Numbered from the stretch's first letter, positions 6,695-18,058 are shown. The stretch: DNA of 64,000 nt from Lacihabitans soyangensis (GCF_024343775.1 NZ_RJUF01000193.1:1-64000); one strand, 5' to 3'. Program-made: numbers and translations. The notes: generated by a model not told the origin, from the letters alone.

Positions 6695-9600
6695 TTAATC
6701 ACTTAAATTAAACCTTGCATTCATTCCAAAAATGGAAGAATTACTTTCAGGTGTAATGGATGTAAATGGAGTATTAACAATTCTTTCCCAATACATACCC
6801 ATGTTTATTTTCTTATTAATTTGGTATTGCAACTGAGGCCTAATTTGCAAGTTATAGCTACCATTAATAGGTACAGCATCACCATCCAATCTTCTTTGAA
6901 GAACTTTTTGGTCACGGCTTGTAAAATCCATTCGGAAGTTCAAATCATTCTTCAGAACTATAAGGTTTCCATCTCTTCCTCTGAATGGAAGTTTCACATT
7001 ATTGCGTTTGAAACCAAGGCCAAACACGAAATCACGACTGTTGTACTCAGCCACCTGAGCATTTGAAAGATTCAAAGCCGCTTTCCGTTCTTTATTCCAA
7101 TTAAATGAACCCGTGAAATTCTTCTTGGTGGTAAATTGTACACCAATAACAGGCGAAAATTTCTCTTCCATGGTGATGGTGCTCATGATAAAGGCCGGAG
7201 CAAACAATGGAGTGCCAGAGTTAAGCATTGGTATTCTTGTAAAAGTCTCCACCGTTTTATCTCCAAGTGGATAATCTCTTATCGCAAGATTCAACAGTTG
7301 AGAACCATACTCAAGAGAAGAGGTGAAGTTCCCAACACTGTATGTTGATCTATACTGGTGGCTTAAAGTAATTGAATTGAATACTTTTTTGAATCCGGGT
7401 AGTTTTTCTAGTCCTTGATAATCCAGTCTCCAGTTTGGCATTGGGAAGGATAGGAACGGATTAAAAGTCTTGCCACCTTTTTTGATAGATTTCTCAAAAA
7501 TCTTATCTAATGACTGCCCTGAGTAAGCTGAGAAGAAGGAAGGAATTAATACATCCTGTGAATTTAAGTCATATTTTCCTTCTAAAACACCCTCACTGTT
7601 TGTATTTATGCTATTTAATCTATCTACTACTTTTTGGCGATTGGCCACCATATTGTCAAAAATATCATACTGGTACAAACTTGCCGAGTCATTACTCATT
7701 TTCGCAAAACCTGTCTTAAATGACCAGAATGACATGCTGAAGTTTCCATTTCTTACGGGATTTAGGGTATTAAATCCACCTCCAACAGTCTCTGGTCTAT
7801 ACATTTCTTGATAGCTATCGCCACGAGTTAATTCTCCCCTAATTTGCATGGTTAAACCTTTAAATGGTTCATGCCTTGTACCGAAGTTAAACTTAACTCC
7901 TCTCGTCTGTGTGAAAGGGTTGTTTTGTACAATACTCTTTGAAAGCCAATCTTTTTGAGCAGCTATTTTATGAATGTTTCTGTTTTGGCTGCCCATCACA
8001 AACTCTATTCCCGGAGCAAACTGGTTGCTATTGTCCAACCCAAAAAATTTCGGAGCAGGCAAGAATCCAGGCAAAAGTGTAGTTTCGAAAAGTGCAAAAT
8101 CAAAATTAATTCCTCTTAATGTCATCAATAATCTGGTGATGCTTTTTGTCACACTTCCAGTTTGGAGTTTGACTTCTTCGTCGTCACCTGGGGCCCGCGT
8201 AAATCTCTGGCGAGGTGGGGTAGGTGTATTGGCTGCTTTTAGAAACCTTATTTTGTTATAAAGTTTTACTAAATCTACTTGACCGTTTACGGCTAACTCT
8301 CTCCCGTTTTCTAGCATATTTCCAAAGGCATCTCCGTTTTCGTCTTCAATTTTAAATGAGCCAGCGGTGTATCCAAAATTATTGTTGAACCTCGAGTCAG
8401 CTTTCATCCAGTCGAGCAAAAAGAACTTATCCAATGGCAAGCGATAGGTGGCTTGCATTTTTTGTGTGTAATTCTTGGCTCTTCCCAATGTTTTTAGCCC
8501 TTGGAAAAACTTAATTTCCTCATTACTTATGGAGTCTATATCATCTTGGATGGACGTCATCTGGGCATTGTAAGAGAATACAATGGACTTTGTCAGATTC
8601 CACTGTGCATCGTAATATCTGTTTCCAAGAAAATACTTTATGATGTTGGGCGATATGTCTGAAGTTTCAAGTTTTGCATTTCTGTATTGTGTCAAGAAAT
8701 AACTTCTGTCGTAGTCGCTTCTGAATGCAATAAGATTAGGAATTGGCGACAAATTAAATTCTTTTAGGTTTTTAAGAATCGGTTTGTCAAAGTTTTTGGC
8801 CTTTTTAAATGGTTCCCAGGTAAACCCTTTTGGAGAATATTGGTAACTCAAAGCAGCTCTGTTTTGCGTCTGTAGATTCTTTTCCAGAAGCACACTACGA
8901 CGTTCTATGCGGTTTTGTGCATAAGATACCGTGAAGTTTTCTATGTCATAAAAATGGTCTTTGCCACCCGTTTTGGTCTTGGTTTTTCTTACATTAGTGA
9001 AGTTAAAGCCTTTCGTTACAGCATCTTCTTCTACTATTTCTCTGCTCAAGTTTTCTTGGAAAATGCTCCTATTCAAAAGTGCATCCTCCAATCTAATATC
9101 AGGATCGAGTGGGTTAAATGTAGGTGTGATTATTTGGTGGTCGTAATTGGCAAAAAATGGAATGCTCAATCCCCATTTCATCGGGAAGAACTTGTCCAAA
9201 GCCAAATTCGAAGCTACTCCAAACCCTTTCGAAACTTCTCTTGAACGCATACTGATTCTATCTTGCACTCCACCAAAACCGTAGTTTTTAAAGTTTCCAT
9301 TCAGCATCAATGTGCCCACATCAGCCAGTTTAATATCCGCTGAAAATATCCCTGCTTCGCCATTTTCTTGGTCAAACTCATAAGCACGTAGTTCATTACA
9401 CCAAACAGTAAATTCCGTACCAATGAATTTATTGATGGTGTCATTGTTTTTGATACCAATCATCATTGTAAGTACATTACTAAAGTCTGGGTTACCTACT
9501 ACGGTTATTTTATATTGTCTAGTTTTTGGCTTCTCTAAACCGTTGTCTCCAAAATCGCCTGAGGCGGTGCCATTAACTAAGGTATCTAAGGAGTATCGTT

Positions 9601-12600
9601 GATTCATTGAAAACCTATTTCGGTTTCGTTTCAATTTCAGGTTCCTCAATAAATCTAGTGGTACATCAAGTTCATTTTCTTCTGGCCATATAGCCGAAAC
9701 ATCAAAAGAGCCATTTACGGTCCTTTTTAGTTTTGGAATTTCTACTTCGTAATAGTTGCTTTTTAAATCGGTACCTATTCTTAAAAACAGTCCTGCAGAG
9801 TTATCTAAATTGTTCTTAGTTTGCATATGTACAAACATCTTTATGCGTTTGTACATGTTCAAATCCAGTTTGGTGTTTTTGAATACCGCTCTGGCTTCGC
9901 CACCTTTTAGGTCTTCTACTGACATACTCAATGACTGCTCGTTCATTTCAGTCAAAATTTGCGTCGTAAAGTCTCTGTCTCTGATGAATCCTGGAGGAAC
10001 CACATAAGGCGTAGTACCCGGTTTAATATTACAGTCACCATCTATCGGACATCCATTTTCCTCAACATTGACAGAGGAAGTTTTAAAAACCGCCGTACTT
10101 GAACTGTCTTGGGGAACCTCAAAGGCACTGTTATCTGTAAGGCTGTTGGCATACACCCTATATTGGTTAGAAACCAACTGTAAAGAAGCAAATCTCAACA
10201 CCACAGGTTGTGCCCATTCCGTAGTGACCATTCTCACAAATCTGATGGATTTAAATCCTTCTTTCCCAGTAGGAAAACTTCTAGTGGGTTTTCTGATAGG
10301 AATTCTGTGTAAGTACCAAGTGGCTCCGTTAGTGTTTACTTGATCTACAATGAATTTGTTTCTCTTAAGAACCCCAGAATTTGGAGTAGTTCCTTCAGTT
10401 TGGTACAAGTCTATTTCGTATTCAAAATAATCCTCTACTTGGTTAATGGTATTATCTTGGTTGATATCTTCCTTGTCTGCCAAATTAGTAGATGCTTGGT
10501 TAATATTAGAAGCACTATTTAGGTTGGTTACATTCTCAGTAATTGGTGGGGCATTATTTTCCATACCCAGATAGTTTTTAAAACGCTCCAAGAAAGTAGC
10601 ATCTGTCGCATCCCAAATCGGGTCTAAGAAATAGTTAAAATCATCTTTTGATGGGTCTCTTTTTATGTTTTCAAGTGCTTGAGGGTCGATATTTTTGCCT
10701 TCAAGAGTGGTAAGAAAGCCTTTTATTCCTTCATTGTTGTTAATGCTGTTAGGGTTTTTGTATTCACGTTCCTCGGCGTTCGAAAGACCGTCTAAGCCAA
10801 CGTCTTGTTTTAGTCTAATGCTTTCTGAATTGTCAAAGGCATCCGTAATAAACTGTGTTCTTGGAGCCAATCCCCAATCTGTATTCACTGGATTAGAGAG
10901 GCCTGTTGCAGATTCTTTTATGCCATTTTCGAAGTTAAATCTACTATCAGGAACTACGTCTTCTGATACATCACCAAGCTGAATTAATAACTTTCCTCCG
11001 GTGGTATTTCTAATTGATTCGTTTCGACTAGCCCTAACCACATCTGCAAATGGGTCTAGAAGCCAAAATTCCAAGTATTCTATGTTGGAATTGTCAAAGT
11101 CAGCATCGAAGGTGATTCCTCTCATTACTGAACCAAAACTCTTTTTAGGGTCTATTAACCTACCTTGAGAGTTAAGATTTGGGTTGTAATTGTACATTCC
11201 AGGCTCCGATGGGAAAAACGAAAGGTCGAAAATGGCCGAAGGTAATTGTTGAGCAAAAACTTGGCGACTTCTTCCCGGAAAAATATCTTGAATCTGAAAT
11301 CCTCTTGTGTAAATATTTGAACTTGCTTCATTCTTTAATTCTTCAGGAATAATACTGTTTGAACCAAAACCTTGAGAAATATAAGCAGACATATCAACAG
11401 TGTAAGCTGATATTTTAGCTCTATTGTAATTGTAAGCATATTGATTTCTTGGGAACTCGGTCGTTTTTTCAAGAATCGCACCTGGTGTAGACCCCAGTCT
11501 CCATTTCGTTGGCTGACGACTTAAATCATTAATGTTTCTGGCAAACTCAAAGTCGTCTATCATAGAGTTGCCTTTTACTTTTTTATTGTTCACCCCTGGA
11601 CGCAGCTGTGCAAACTCAGCATTCAGAATCACCGTTGATGGTTCTTTGGTTTGAATGCCCGGCAAAGCATCGAGCATTTTGGTCAAACCCATGAAGTCTT
11701 TTTTGAGGTTCAAGTCTAAACCCCAAATGGTGTTATTCACGGGCTCGTTGCCAATGGCCGTTCTGGTTATAAATCCTGGAGTGTTTTCTTTTAACGAAAG
11801 TACGGTACCGCCGATTCTCAAATAGCGACTGACCGTGTAGTCGAACCGCATACCGAATAAACGGCGAATTTGTGCCTGAAAAATATCTGGTTTTTCGTAG
11901 TCTATTCTTATTTGTCTGCCAGAGCTAAGAATACTCTGGTTGGTAATCATTATGGTGCCTTGTTGGGTGTCAACGGTGTAATCTACACCTTGTTTTAATT
12001 CGTTTCCACCAGCGTAAACTCTCACAGAGGCACCAGAGGCTCCAAGAGGAAGGGAAATTTCGGAACCGCCAGATTGTACACTTCCAGATATGAAAAATTT
12101 ATTTTTGAGACTTACCTGCTGGGCATCCATCAAAGTCTTTTTGTACAACTCATCAAAAACGTATTTTTTCTGCAGGTCAGGTTCGCCTTCAAAAAGCTTA
12201 TTGATGTGGCTACCAAATGGCTCCAAAACAGGGAAAATTATCCGACCGTATTTTTCGTTAATGGTGACGCCCTCTACATAGTCAAAGTTACCGTCTTTTT
12301 TCGGGTCGTTGTTAAAGTTTAGCTTGTCCAACTTCAATGCCTCAATCAGTGGGACATTTGCAAAGTTCTTGCCCTCTTTCAAATTGGGCGTATCCATACC
12401 CGTCTGGTCGTCTTTGTATACAATCCTTAGCTGAAATCCTTCCTTTTTTATTTGCCCTTGGGCCAATGAATAAACGTTTTTCATCATCAGGTTCCACATC
12501 GGGTTGTTCAGCCTGTTTCTTATTGTCGACGACTTTAGCATTTTTAGGATGATTACTTCGTCTTCCTTTCGGCTCACATAATCCTCGGTTAGTTCGCCCA

Positions 12601-14125
12601 CTTTGTAGGCTCGGCCTTGATAGGTATATTCATAAGCTACAGCTAATATTTCGTCGTTCCTGAGTGGGGTTAATAATGAAATGTAACCTAACTCGGGTTG
12701 AATCTCAAATTCTCGGTCTGTCAGCTTTTTGGCCCCACGCAACAGCTCAAAATCCTCCCCATTTTTTAGACCCATACCGGTCAAGATGTTTCCACTGTTA
12801 TCAATTCTTCTAAATGACTCATTGTTTACAATACCCGTAAACAAATTGTTTGATTTATTATCGGCGGCAGAAATGTTATTGTTTGGAACAACGATATCCG
12901 TTCTGTAAGGATTTTTCTCAGCCAAATCGCTCAAACCTACCAAGTTTCGCATGGAACTCACGTTGTTGGTTCGGTTGGTTACGTAGACTTCCAATCTGGT
13001 TATTCTCACACCCGAAGTAACCATAGGGAGGTTTTTGAGAGATTTCTCAAACTGATCTCTGAAAAAATGTGATAGAAAAAAGTGACGGTTTTCGTCATAA
13101 TTATCGCACCTAAGTTCAAAACCTCGGCTTTGGCTACCACCATTGATCATTATGGATTCTGTCCGCGAGTTTTGTTGTGCGAATACAGTAGTAAGGTCAA
13201 GTCTGCCGAATTTCATTCCAAGTTTAACACCCATCAAATTCTGAACCCCTGGTATCAACTGGCTTCTGTTGGGCATAGAAATATTTCCTAACTCTACTTT
13301 TTGAAGAATATCTTCTGGCTCGTTTTTGAAGTTGAGTTTAAATTTATTTTCAAAACCAAAAGATGACTTGGTATCAAAGTTTCCGAGAATGTTCATTTTC
13401 TCTTTGGCTTGACCAGTTTTTCTCATGATATTTCTCAAGTCCTGAATTCTTGGAGTACCATTGTTGCCCTGTGGATTTGGACTTTCAAAATCTTCGGCAT
13501 TTGGGTTATTGTTCTGTCCACCTCCAAAAAGGTTATTAAAATTAATGGCTATTTGCTGATCAAAGTCAAAAAAAGGCTGGCGTCTTAAGGCTAAGGCCTG
13601 CATTGGGTTATTTACAAACTTGGTTCCAGCTCTTAAATCTACACTTACATATCCGTTAGGTTTAAATTCCGGCACTTTATCACCAAATATCCTGTCCATA
13701 ATTGGGTTTTTCTCCAAAAGCGGATTTATCCTTTTGCCAGAAAACGAGGTATTGCCATCTTGTGCTTTTTCAATATCCCTGATGATGCTCTGCCGAAGCA
13801 TGGCATTCTGAATGCTAGAGTATTCATTGAAAGACAACGACTGAGGCATTTTGACGTCTAAATTATTGCTCAGCCTCTCATTTACCGTAAAACTATTGTT
13901 ATCAGAGTTAAATAAAACTTTGGTTTTAAGACTATCGGGATTTACAGAAAGCAACGGAGAGATGCGGTAATTGAATCGGTTAAGATAAGTGTCTTTCCAA
14001 ATGTTGAGGTAATTGGTAGTTTTCTTGTTGTTGAGTGAATCCGTTACAGGAAACTGTGCTTCTGCCGTGAAAGCGAAGCCAAAAATTGTTAGGAGTACGA
14101 GTTTATAAGGTATTTTTAGGTGCAT
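6695..14125 (-). CDS. sprA: SprA/Sov, type IX secretion system outer-membrane translocon
   Basis: At 2476 residues this is the largest gene in the window. SprA (Sov) forms the giant 36-strand outer-membrane barrel through which type IX secretion substrates leave the cell, including adhesins and gliding motors. A signal peptide (about 1-23, ending AEAQ) is followed by the SprA N-terminal region (ISPLLSVNPDSLKTK, DLRAGTKFVNNPMQ) and the long alternating beta-strand core, ending in a typical C-terminal strand (FGMNARFNLSD). The length and the upstream ruvA neighbour match other Bacteroidota. It predicts that this organism exports proteins with C-terminal sorting domains. It is 91 bases downstream of ruvA and likely co-transcribed with it. 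Confidence 0.97.
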   Translation of the reverse strand: MHLKIPYKLVLLTIFGFAFTAEAQFPVTDSLNNKKTTNYLNIWKDTYLNRFNYRISPLLSVNPDSLKTKVLFNSDNNSFTVNERLSNNLDVKMPQSLSFNEYSSIQNAMLRQSIIRDIEKAQDGNTSFSGKRINPLLEKNPIMDRIFGDKVPEFKPNGYVSVDLRAGTKFVNNPMQALALRRQPFFDFDQQIAINFNNLFGGGQNNNPNAEDFESPNPQGNNGTPRIQDLRNIMRKTGQAKEKMNILGNFDTKSSFGFENKFKLNFKNEPEDILQKVELGNISMPNRSQLIPGVQNLMGVKLGMKFGRLDLTTVFAQQNSRTESIMINGGSQSRGFELRCDNYDENRHFFLSHFFRDQFEKSLKNLPMVTSGVRITRLEVYVTNRTNNVSSMRNLVGLSDLAEKNPYRTDIVVPNNNISAADNKSNNLFTGIVNNESFRRIDNSGNILTGMGLKNGEDFELLRGAKKLTDREFEIQPELGYISLLTPLRNDEILAVAYEYTYQGRAYKVGELTEDYVSRKEDEVIILKMLKSSTIRNRLNNPMWNLMMKNVYSLAQGQIKKEGFQLRIVYKDDQTGMDTPNLKEGKNFANVPLIEALKLDKLNFNNDPKKDGNFDYVEGVTINEKYGRIIFPVLEPFGSHINKLFEGEPDLQKKYVFDELYKKTLMDAQQVSLKNKFFISGSVQSGGSEISLPLGASGASVRVYAGGNELKQGVDYTVDTQQGTIMITNQSILSSGRQIRIDYEKPDIFQAQIRRLFGMRFDYTVSRYLRIGGTVLSLKENTPGFITRTAIGNEPVNNTIWGLDLNLKKDFMGLTKMLDALPGIQTKEPSTVILNAEFAQLRPGVNNKKVKGNSMIDDFEFARNINDLSRQPTKWRLGSTPGAILEKTTEFPRNQYAYNYNRAKISAYTVDMSAYISQGFGSNSIIPEELKNEASSNIYTRGFQIQDIFPGRSRQVFAQQLPSAIFDLSFFPSEPGMYNYNPNLNSQGRLIDPKKSFGSVMRGITFDADFDNSNIEYLEFWLLDPFADVVRASRNESIRNTTGGKLLIQLGDVSEDVVPDSRFNFENGIKESATGLSNPVNTDWGLAPRTQFITDAFDNSESIRLKQDVGLDGLSNAEEREYKNPNSINNNEGIKGFLTTLEGKNIDPQALENIKRDPSKDDFNYFLDPIWDATDATFLERFKNYLGMENNAPPITENVTNLNSASNINQASTNLADKEDINQDNTINQVEDYFEYEIDLYQTEGTTPNSGVLKRNKFIVDQVNTNGATWYLHRIPIRKPTRSFPTGKEGFKSIRFVRMVTTEWAQPVVLRFASLQLVSNQYRVYANSLTDNSAFEVPQDSSSTAVFKTSSVNVEENGCPIDGDCNIKPGTTPYVVPPGFIRDRDFTTQILTEMNEQSLSMSVEDLKGGEARAVFKNTKLDLNMYKRIKMFVHMQTKNNLDNSAGLFLRIGTDLKSNYYEVEIPKLKRTVNGSFDVSAIWPEENELDVPLDLLRNLKLKRNRNRFSMNQRYSLDTLVNGTASGDFGDNGLEKPKTRQYKITVVGNPDFSNVLTMMIGIKNNDTINKFIGTEFTVWCNELRAYEFDQENGEAGIFSADIKLADVGTLMLNGNFKNYGFGGVQDRISMRSREVSKGFGVASNLALDKFFPMKWGLSIPFFANYDHQIITPTFNPLDPDIRLEDALLNRSIFQENLSREIVEEDAVTKGFNFTNVRKTKTKTGGKDHFYDIENFTVSYAQNRIERRSVLLEKNLQTQNRAALSYQYSPKGFTWEPFKKAKNFDKPILKNLKEFNLSPIPNLIAFRSDYDRSYFLTQYRNAKLETSDISPNIIKYFLGNRYYDAQWNLTKSIVFSYNAQMTSIQDDIDSISNEEIKFFQGLKTLGRAKNYTQKMQATYRLPLDKFFLLDWMKADSRFNNNFGYTAGSFKIEDENGDAFGNMLENGRELAVNGQVDLVKLYNKIRFLKAANTPTPPRQRFTRAPGDDEEVKLQTGSVTKSITRLLMTLRGINFDFALFETTLLPGFLPAPKFFGLDNSNQFAPGIEFVMGSQNRNIHKIAAQKDWLSKSIVQNNPFTQTRGVKFNFGTRHEPFKGLTMQIRGELTRGDSYQEMYRPETVGGGFNTLNPVRNGNFSMSFWSFKTGFAKMSNDSASLYQYDIFDNMVANRQKVVDRLNSINTNSEGVLEGKYDLNSQDVLIPSFFSAYSGQSLDKIFEKSIKKGGKTFNPFLSFPMPNWRLDYQGLEKLPGFKKVFNSITLSHQYRSTYSVGNFTSSLEYGSQLLNLAIRDYPLGDKTVETFTRIPMLNSGTPLFAPAFIMSTITMEEKFSPVIGVQFTTKKNFTGSFNWNKERKAALNLSNAQVAEYNSRDFVFGLGFKRNNVKLPFRGRDGNLIVLKNDLNFRMDFTSRDQKVLQRRLDGDAVPINGSYNLQIRPQLQYQINKKINMGMYWERIVNTPFTSITPESNSSIFGMNARFNLSD

Positions 14126-14216
14126 AAAAAGGAATGCAATTCAGAGTATTATAGCAGTAAACGTCTAAAATCCTGCCAATATTCTAAATTTGGAGTTTTT
14201 TTATTAAACGTATGAG

Positions 14217-14810
14217 TTATCTCAGCGACAGTTTTATCAATTCTTCTAGCGATATGTCACCTCCTGATCTTTTAAGGATGGTATCCACGCTTTTTTCAGC
14301 CGCAGCCTTCGGAATACCCAACGTTACCAATGCAGAAAGTGCCTCTGAGCGAAGCGTATGATTAGCTGAGGCAAACATCGTAGGGTTTATTCCTTCCGCA
14401 ATAATATCTTTTTTGAGTTTGTCTTTTAGTTCAATAACCGCTCTTTGAGCTGTCTTGGCTCCAATACCTTTGATGTTTTGAATGGTTTTTACATCTTCCG
14501 ATATAATGGCTTGTTTGATTTCGATTGAATTCATGCTCGACAAAAATACCAAAGCAATGCTTGGACCGATGCCTGAAACACTAATGAGGTTTTCGAAGAG
14601 TTCTTTCTCGTCTTTTGTGAAAAAACCAAAAAGCTGATGCGAATCCTCTCTAATGATTTGAACTGTATGCAACAAGCAATTTTCGGTGGTGTTTTGAAGG
14701 GCCGAGTAGGTTTGAAGTGAAATTTTAACCCAATACCCTATGCCAGCAACCTCGAGTATTACATGGGTAGGTTCTTTCTCGACCAATTTGCCTTTAAGAT
14801 AAGCGATCAT
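14217..14810 (-). CDS. ruvA: Holliday junction branch migration protein RuvA
   Basis: RuvA binds four-way DNA junctions and recruits the RuvB motor. The 197-residue protein shows the three usual domains: an OB-fold (about 1-63, starting MIAYLKGKLVEK), a double helix-hairpin-helix region (VSGIGPSIAL near 78-87 and IKGIGAKTAQRAVIELK near 113-129), and the short C-terminal three-helix domain that contacts RuvB (about 150-197). It lies directly upstream of sprA, an arrangement I know from other Bacteroidota. It has a good -7 promoter site overlapped by an inverted repeat. Confidence 0.96.
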   Translation of the reverse strand: MIAYLKGKLVEKEPTHVILEVAGIGYWVKISLQTYSALQNTTENCLLHTVQIIREDSHQLFGFFTKDEKELFENLISVSGIGPSIALVFLSSMNSIEIKQAIISEDVKTIQNIKGIGAKTAQRAVIELKDKLKKDIIAEGINPTMFASANHTLRSEALSALVTLGIPKAAAEKSVDTILKRSGGDISLEELIKLSLR

Positions 14811-14834
14811 ATTTAGTTATTAGGGACATATTAA

Positions 14835-14859
14835 ACCCAAAAATACCTAAATTTTGGGT
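14835..14859 (-). promoter_or_regulatory. Predicted ruvA promoter inside an inverted repeat
   Basis: On the minus strand, TATTTTTG (14845-14838) fits TAnnTTTG about 28 bases before the ruvA ATG. It lies within an inverted repeat, ACCCAAAA (14835-14842) and TTTTGGGT (14852-14859), with a 9-base gap, so a dimeric regulator could cover the promoter. The regulator is unknown. Confidence 0.45.
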
Positions 14860-14979
14860 AAATAGGGAATGAGAAACGCAAAATTTCCTTTTTGCCTGAA
14901 CTCTAAACGAGATGTATTTCCGACTTTGGTTTTAGTTAATCCAATTAACGATTTTAGTGGAAGGTTGGTAAAATGTAAT

Positions 14980-15288
14980 TTACAATTCTAAAGATAGTTT
15001 CAAATGACCTCCAAGTCCTTGTTGAATAATTTTCATGAGTGTAGAAAGCCTAATATCTGAAGAATTGTTTTCAATTCTGGAAATATAAGATTTGTTGGTT
15101 CCACACTTTTCTGCTAGTTGTTCCTGAGTCATTCCGAGTTTGGTTCGAGCTTGTTCTAAAAGTACACCAAGTTTGAAAGATTCAAATTCTTGTTCCCAAG
15201 ATTCCCTAAGTGGTTCTCCTATTTTTCCGTATTTTTCGTCTAACAATTCATCTAAAGATGTTAGATTCTTATTTTCTTTCATTTTCAT
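14980..15288 (-). CDS. XRE-family antitoxin (HigA-like)
   Basis: 102-residue protein with a helix-turn-helix of XRE type at about 44-92 (TQEQLAEKCGTNKSYISRIE is the diagnostic stretch). It lies just after a HigB/Gp49-like toxin gene and overlaps its 3' end by 20 bases. This toxin-first order is characteristic of HigBA-type type II toxin-antitoxin modules, in which the antitoxin both neutralises the toxin and represses the operon. The N-terminal 40 residues are charged and probably fold on toxin binding. The start could be either of the two first Met codons (15288 or 15282). Confidence 0.88.
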   Translation of the reverse strand: MKMKENKNLTSLDELLDEKYGKIGEPLRESWEQEFESFKLGVLLEQARTKLGMTQEQLAEKCGTNKSYISRIENNSSDIRLSTLMKIIQQGLGGHLKLSLEL

Positions 15289-15604
15289 ATTCTTCTTTAA
15301 TTTTTAAAGCTTTTTCCAATTCATTCTTTGGCGTCTTTGCGGGTTTTTTCTGAAAGGCATTTCCTAATACAACTAAATTTCCCCTATCAAAAAATGAGAA
15401 AATTCTGAAAATATTTGTACCAACTTCTACTCTTATTTCATAGAGGCCTTTGGTCCCAGCTAAATATTTAAAGTATTTTTCAGGCACTTTATCGGTTGTT
15501 TCTATTAATCTCAAAGTCCATTCAATTTTCTTTTGAATTGATTCATTTTGAAGTCGATAGAAATCCAAAAAGTAGTTTTTGTATGCTACAACCTTTCTAT
15601 TCAT
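15269..15604 (-). CDS. HigB/RelE-superfamily toxin (Gp49-like)
   Basis: 111-residue protein of the phage-derived Gp49-like/HigB branch of RelE-fold toxins, which cut mRNA on the ribosome in characterised members. The conserved core is visible: GLYEIRVEVGTNIFRIFSFF (53-72) followed by VVLGNAFQKKPAKTP (78-92), with R58, R67 and the KK pair as likely RNA contacts. It forms an operon with the antitoxin that overlaps its end. The promoter lies so close to the ATG that the mRNA should be essentially leaderless. Toxicity is inferred from family membership. Confidence 0.88.
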   Translation of the reverse strand: MNRKVVAYKNYFLDFYRLQNESIQKKIEWTLRLIETTDKVPEKYFKYLAGTKGLYEIRVEVGTNIFRIFSFFDRGNLVVLGNAFQKKPAKTPKNELEKALKIKEEYENERK

Positions 15605-15608
15605 GTAA

Positions 15609-15639
15609 CAAAGTTAACTATTTAGACAACAATTTCAAA
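15609..15639 (-). promoter_or_regulatory. Near-consensus promoter of the toxin-antitoxin operon
   Basis: On the minus strand TTTG (15639-15636), 19 bases, then TAACTTTG (15616-15609) matches both the -33 and -7 elements of the Bacteroidota sigma-A promoter with ideal spacing. The -7 element ends only 4 bases before the toxin ATG (15604-15602), so transcription should begin at or next to the start codon. Confidence 0.7.
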
Positions 15640-15744
15640 CTTTTATTGGTTCTGCTGGTTATTACCGATAATACTTAAAGAAATATATGCCGGATGATTT
15701 TCAGTGAAATTTGAATTTATGACTAGACTACCAAAACCAATTCC

Positions 15745-16443
15745 TCAATATATCTTTGATTTTATTTCTGCCTCGGTTATTAGGCCGGTATGTCTCCAAA
15801 CTTGTTTTCCATTTTTGTAGAGAATCATTGTCGGAATCTCCGAAACTTCTAGTGTTTCGGTCATGCTTGTATTCTTGTCAGCATCTATTTTTAAGAGACT
15901 GAGTTGGCTGTTTTCTTCATCGATTTTATAAAGAATCGGAGCCATTTTCTTACATGGACCACACCAGTCGGCGTAAAAATCTACCAAAATCCATTTGTTA
16001 TCTCGTACCCGAGAATTGTAGTTTTCTTTTGAAATAAAACCCAGTGGCTCAAATGTTTTCTTCGAAGAAGTGTAAGGCTTGGAGTTTGATATCCATTTTT
16101 CGAAGCCTCCTTTCAAGGTTATTATATTTTCATATCCCAGTTCAATCAAATAATTGGCAGCATCTTCACTCATTTTGCCTGATTGACAGTAAAGTACAAG
16201 AGGTGTTTTTTTGGGATAAATACTTTTAAAATAATCTTCAAAATCTGAACGCAAAAAGTCTATATTGACGGATTTTTTTATGTGGCCGGCTTCAAATTCT
16301 CCTTTGGTTCTAAGGTCTATTAAATGGAGCGGATTGGAGGAGCGTATAGTTTTTTCAAAATCATTCGGAAACTGAATTCGATGCTTTTCTTGGCAAAAAC
16401 TAGAAAAGCTAATAAGCAAGGAAAACAAGATAATCTTTCGCAT
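15745..16443 (-). CDS. Exported rhodanese-thioredoxin fusion protein
   Basis: 232-residue two-domain protein. After a signal peptide (about 1-17) comes a rhodanese domain (about 25-120) with DLRTKGEFEAGHI and the active loop CQSGKM (catalytic Cys86), then a thioredoxin domain (about 135-232) with WCGPC (160-164) and the cis-Pro loop EIPTM. Both active sites are intact. Rhodaneses carry sulfane sulfur on their cysteine and thioredoxins reduce disulfides, so a periplasmic persulfide- or disulfide-handling role is likely. It is divergent from eno. No dedicated partner gene (such as a DsbD-type electron donor) is adjacent. Confidence 0.9.
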   Translation of the reverse strand: MRKIILFSLLISFSSFCQEKHRIQFPNDFEKTIRSSNPLHLIDLRTKGEFEAGHIKKSVNIDFLRSDFEDYFKSIYPKKTPLVLYCQSGKMSEDAANYLIELGYENIITLKGGFEKWISNSKPYTSSKKTFEPLGFISKENYNSRVRDNKWILVDFYADWCGPCKKMAPILYKIDEENSQLSLLKIDADKNTSMTETLEVSEIPTMILYKNGKQVWRHTGLITEAEIKSKIY

Positions 16444-16528
16444 AAAAATAGGAATAGTGATATGCCTTAAACGCCTGCAAATATTGTACTAATATACATT
16501 TCGAATATAAAATTATTGCAAAATTTGA

Positions 16529-17929
<1,401 letters not shown>

Positions 17930-18007
17930 ATTATTCTTAGGTTGGGTTCTTGTTTCTACCTTGTTGGAAAGAAATTTGGAATCACTAAGGTAAATAAACT
18001 TAATAGC

Positions 18008-18041
18008 AAGCGTTGGAGAATTTACACTCCAACGCTTTTTT
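18008..18041 (+). terminator. Intrinsic terminator of eno
   Basis: An 11-bp stem AAGCGTTGGAG (18008-18018) with CTCCAACGCTT (18027-18037), an 8-base loop, and a run of six T (18036-18041). Confidence 0.92.
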
Positions 18042-18058
18042 GTTTCTGGGTACTTATT

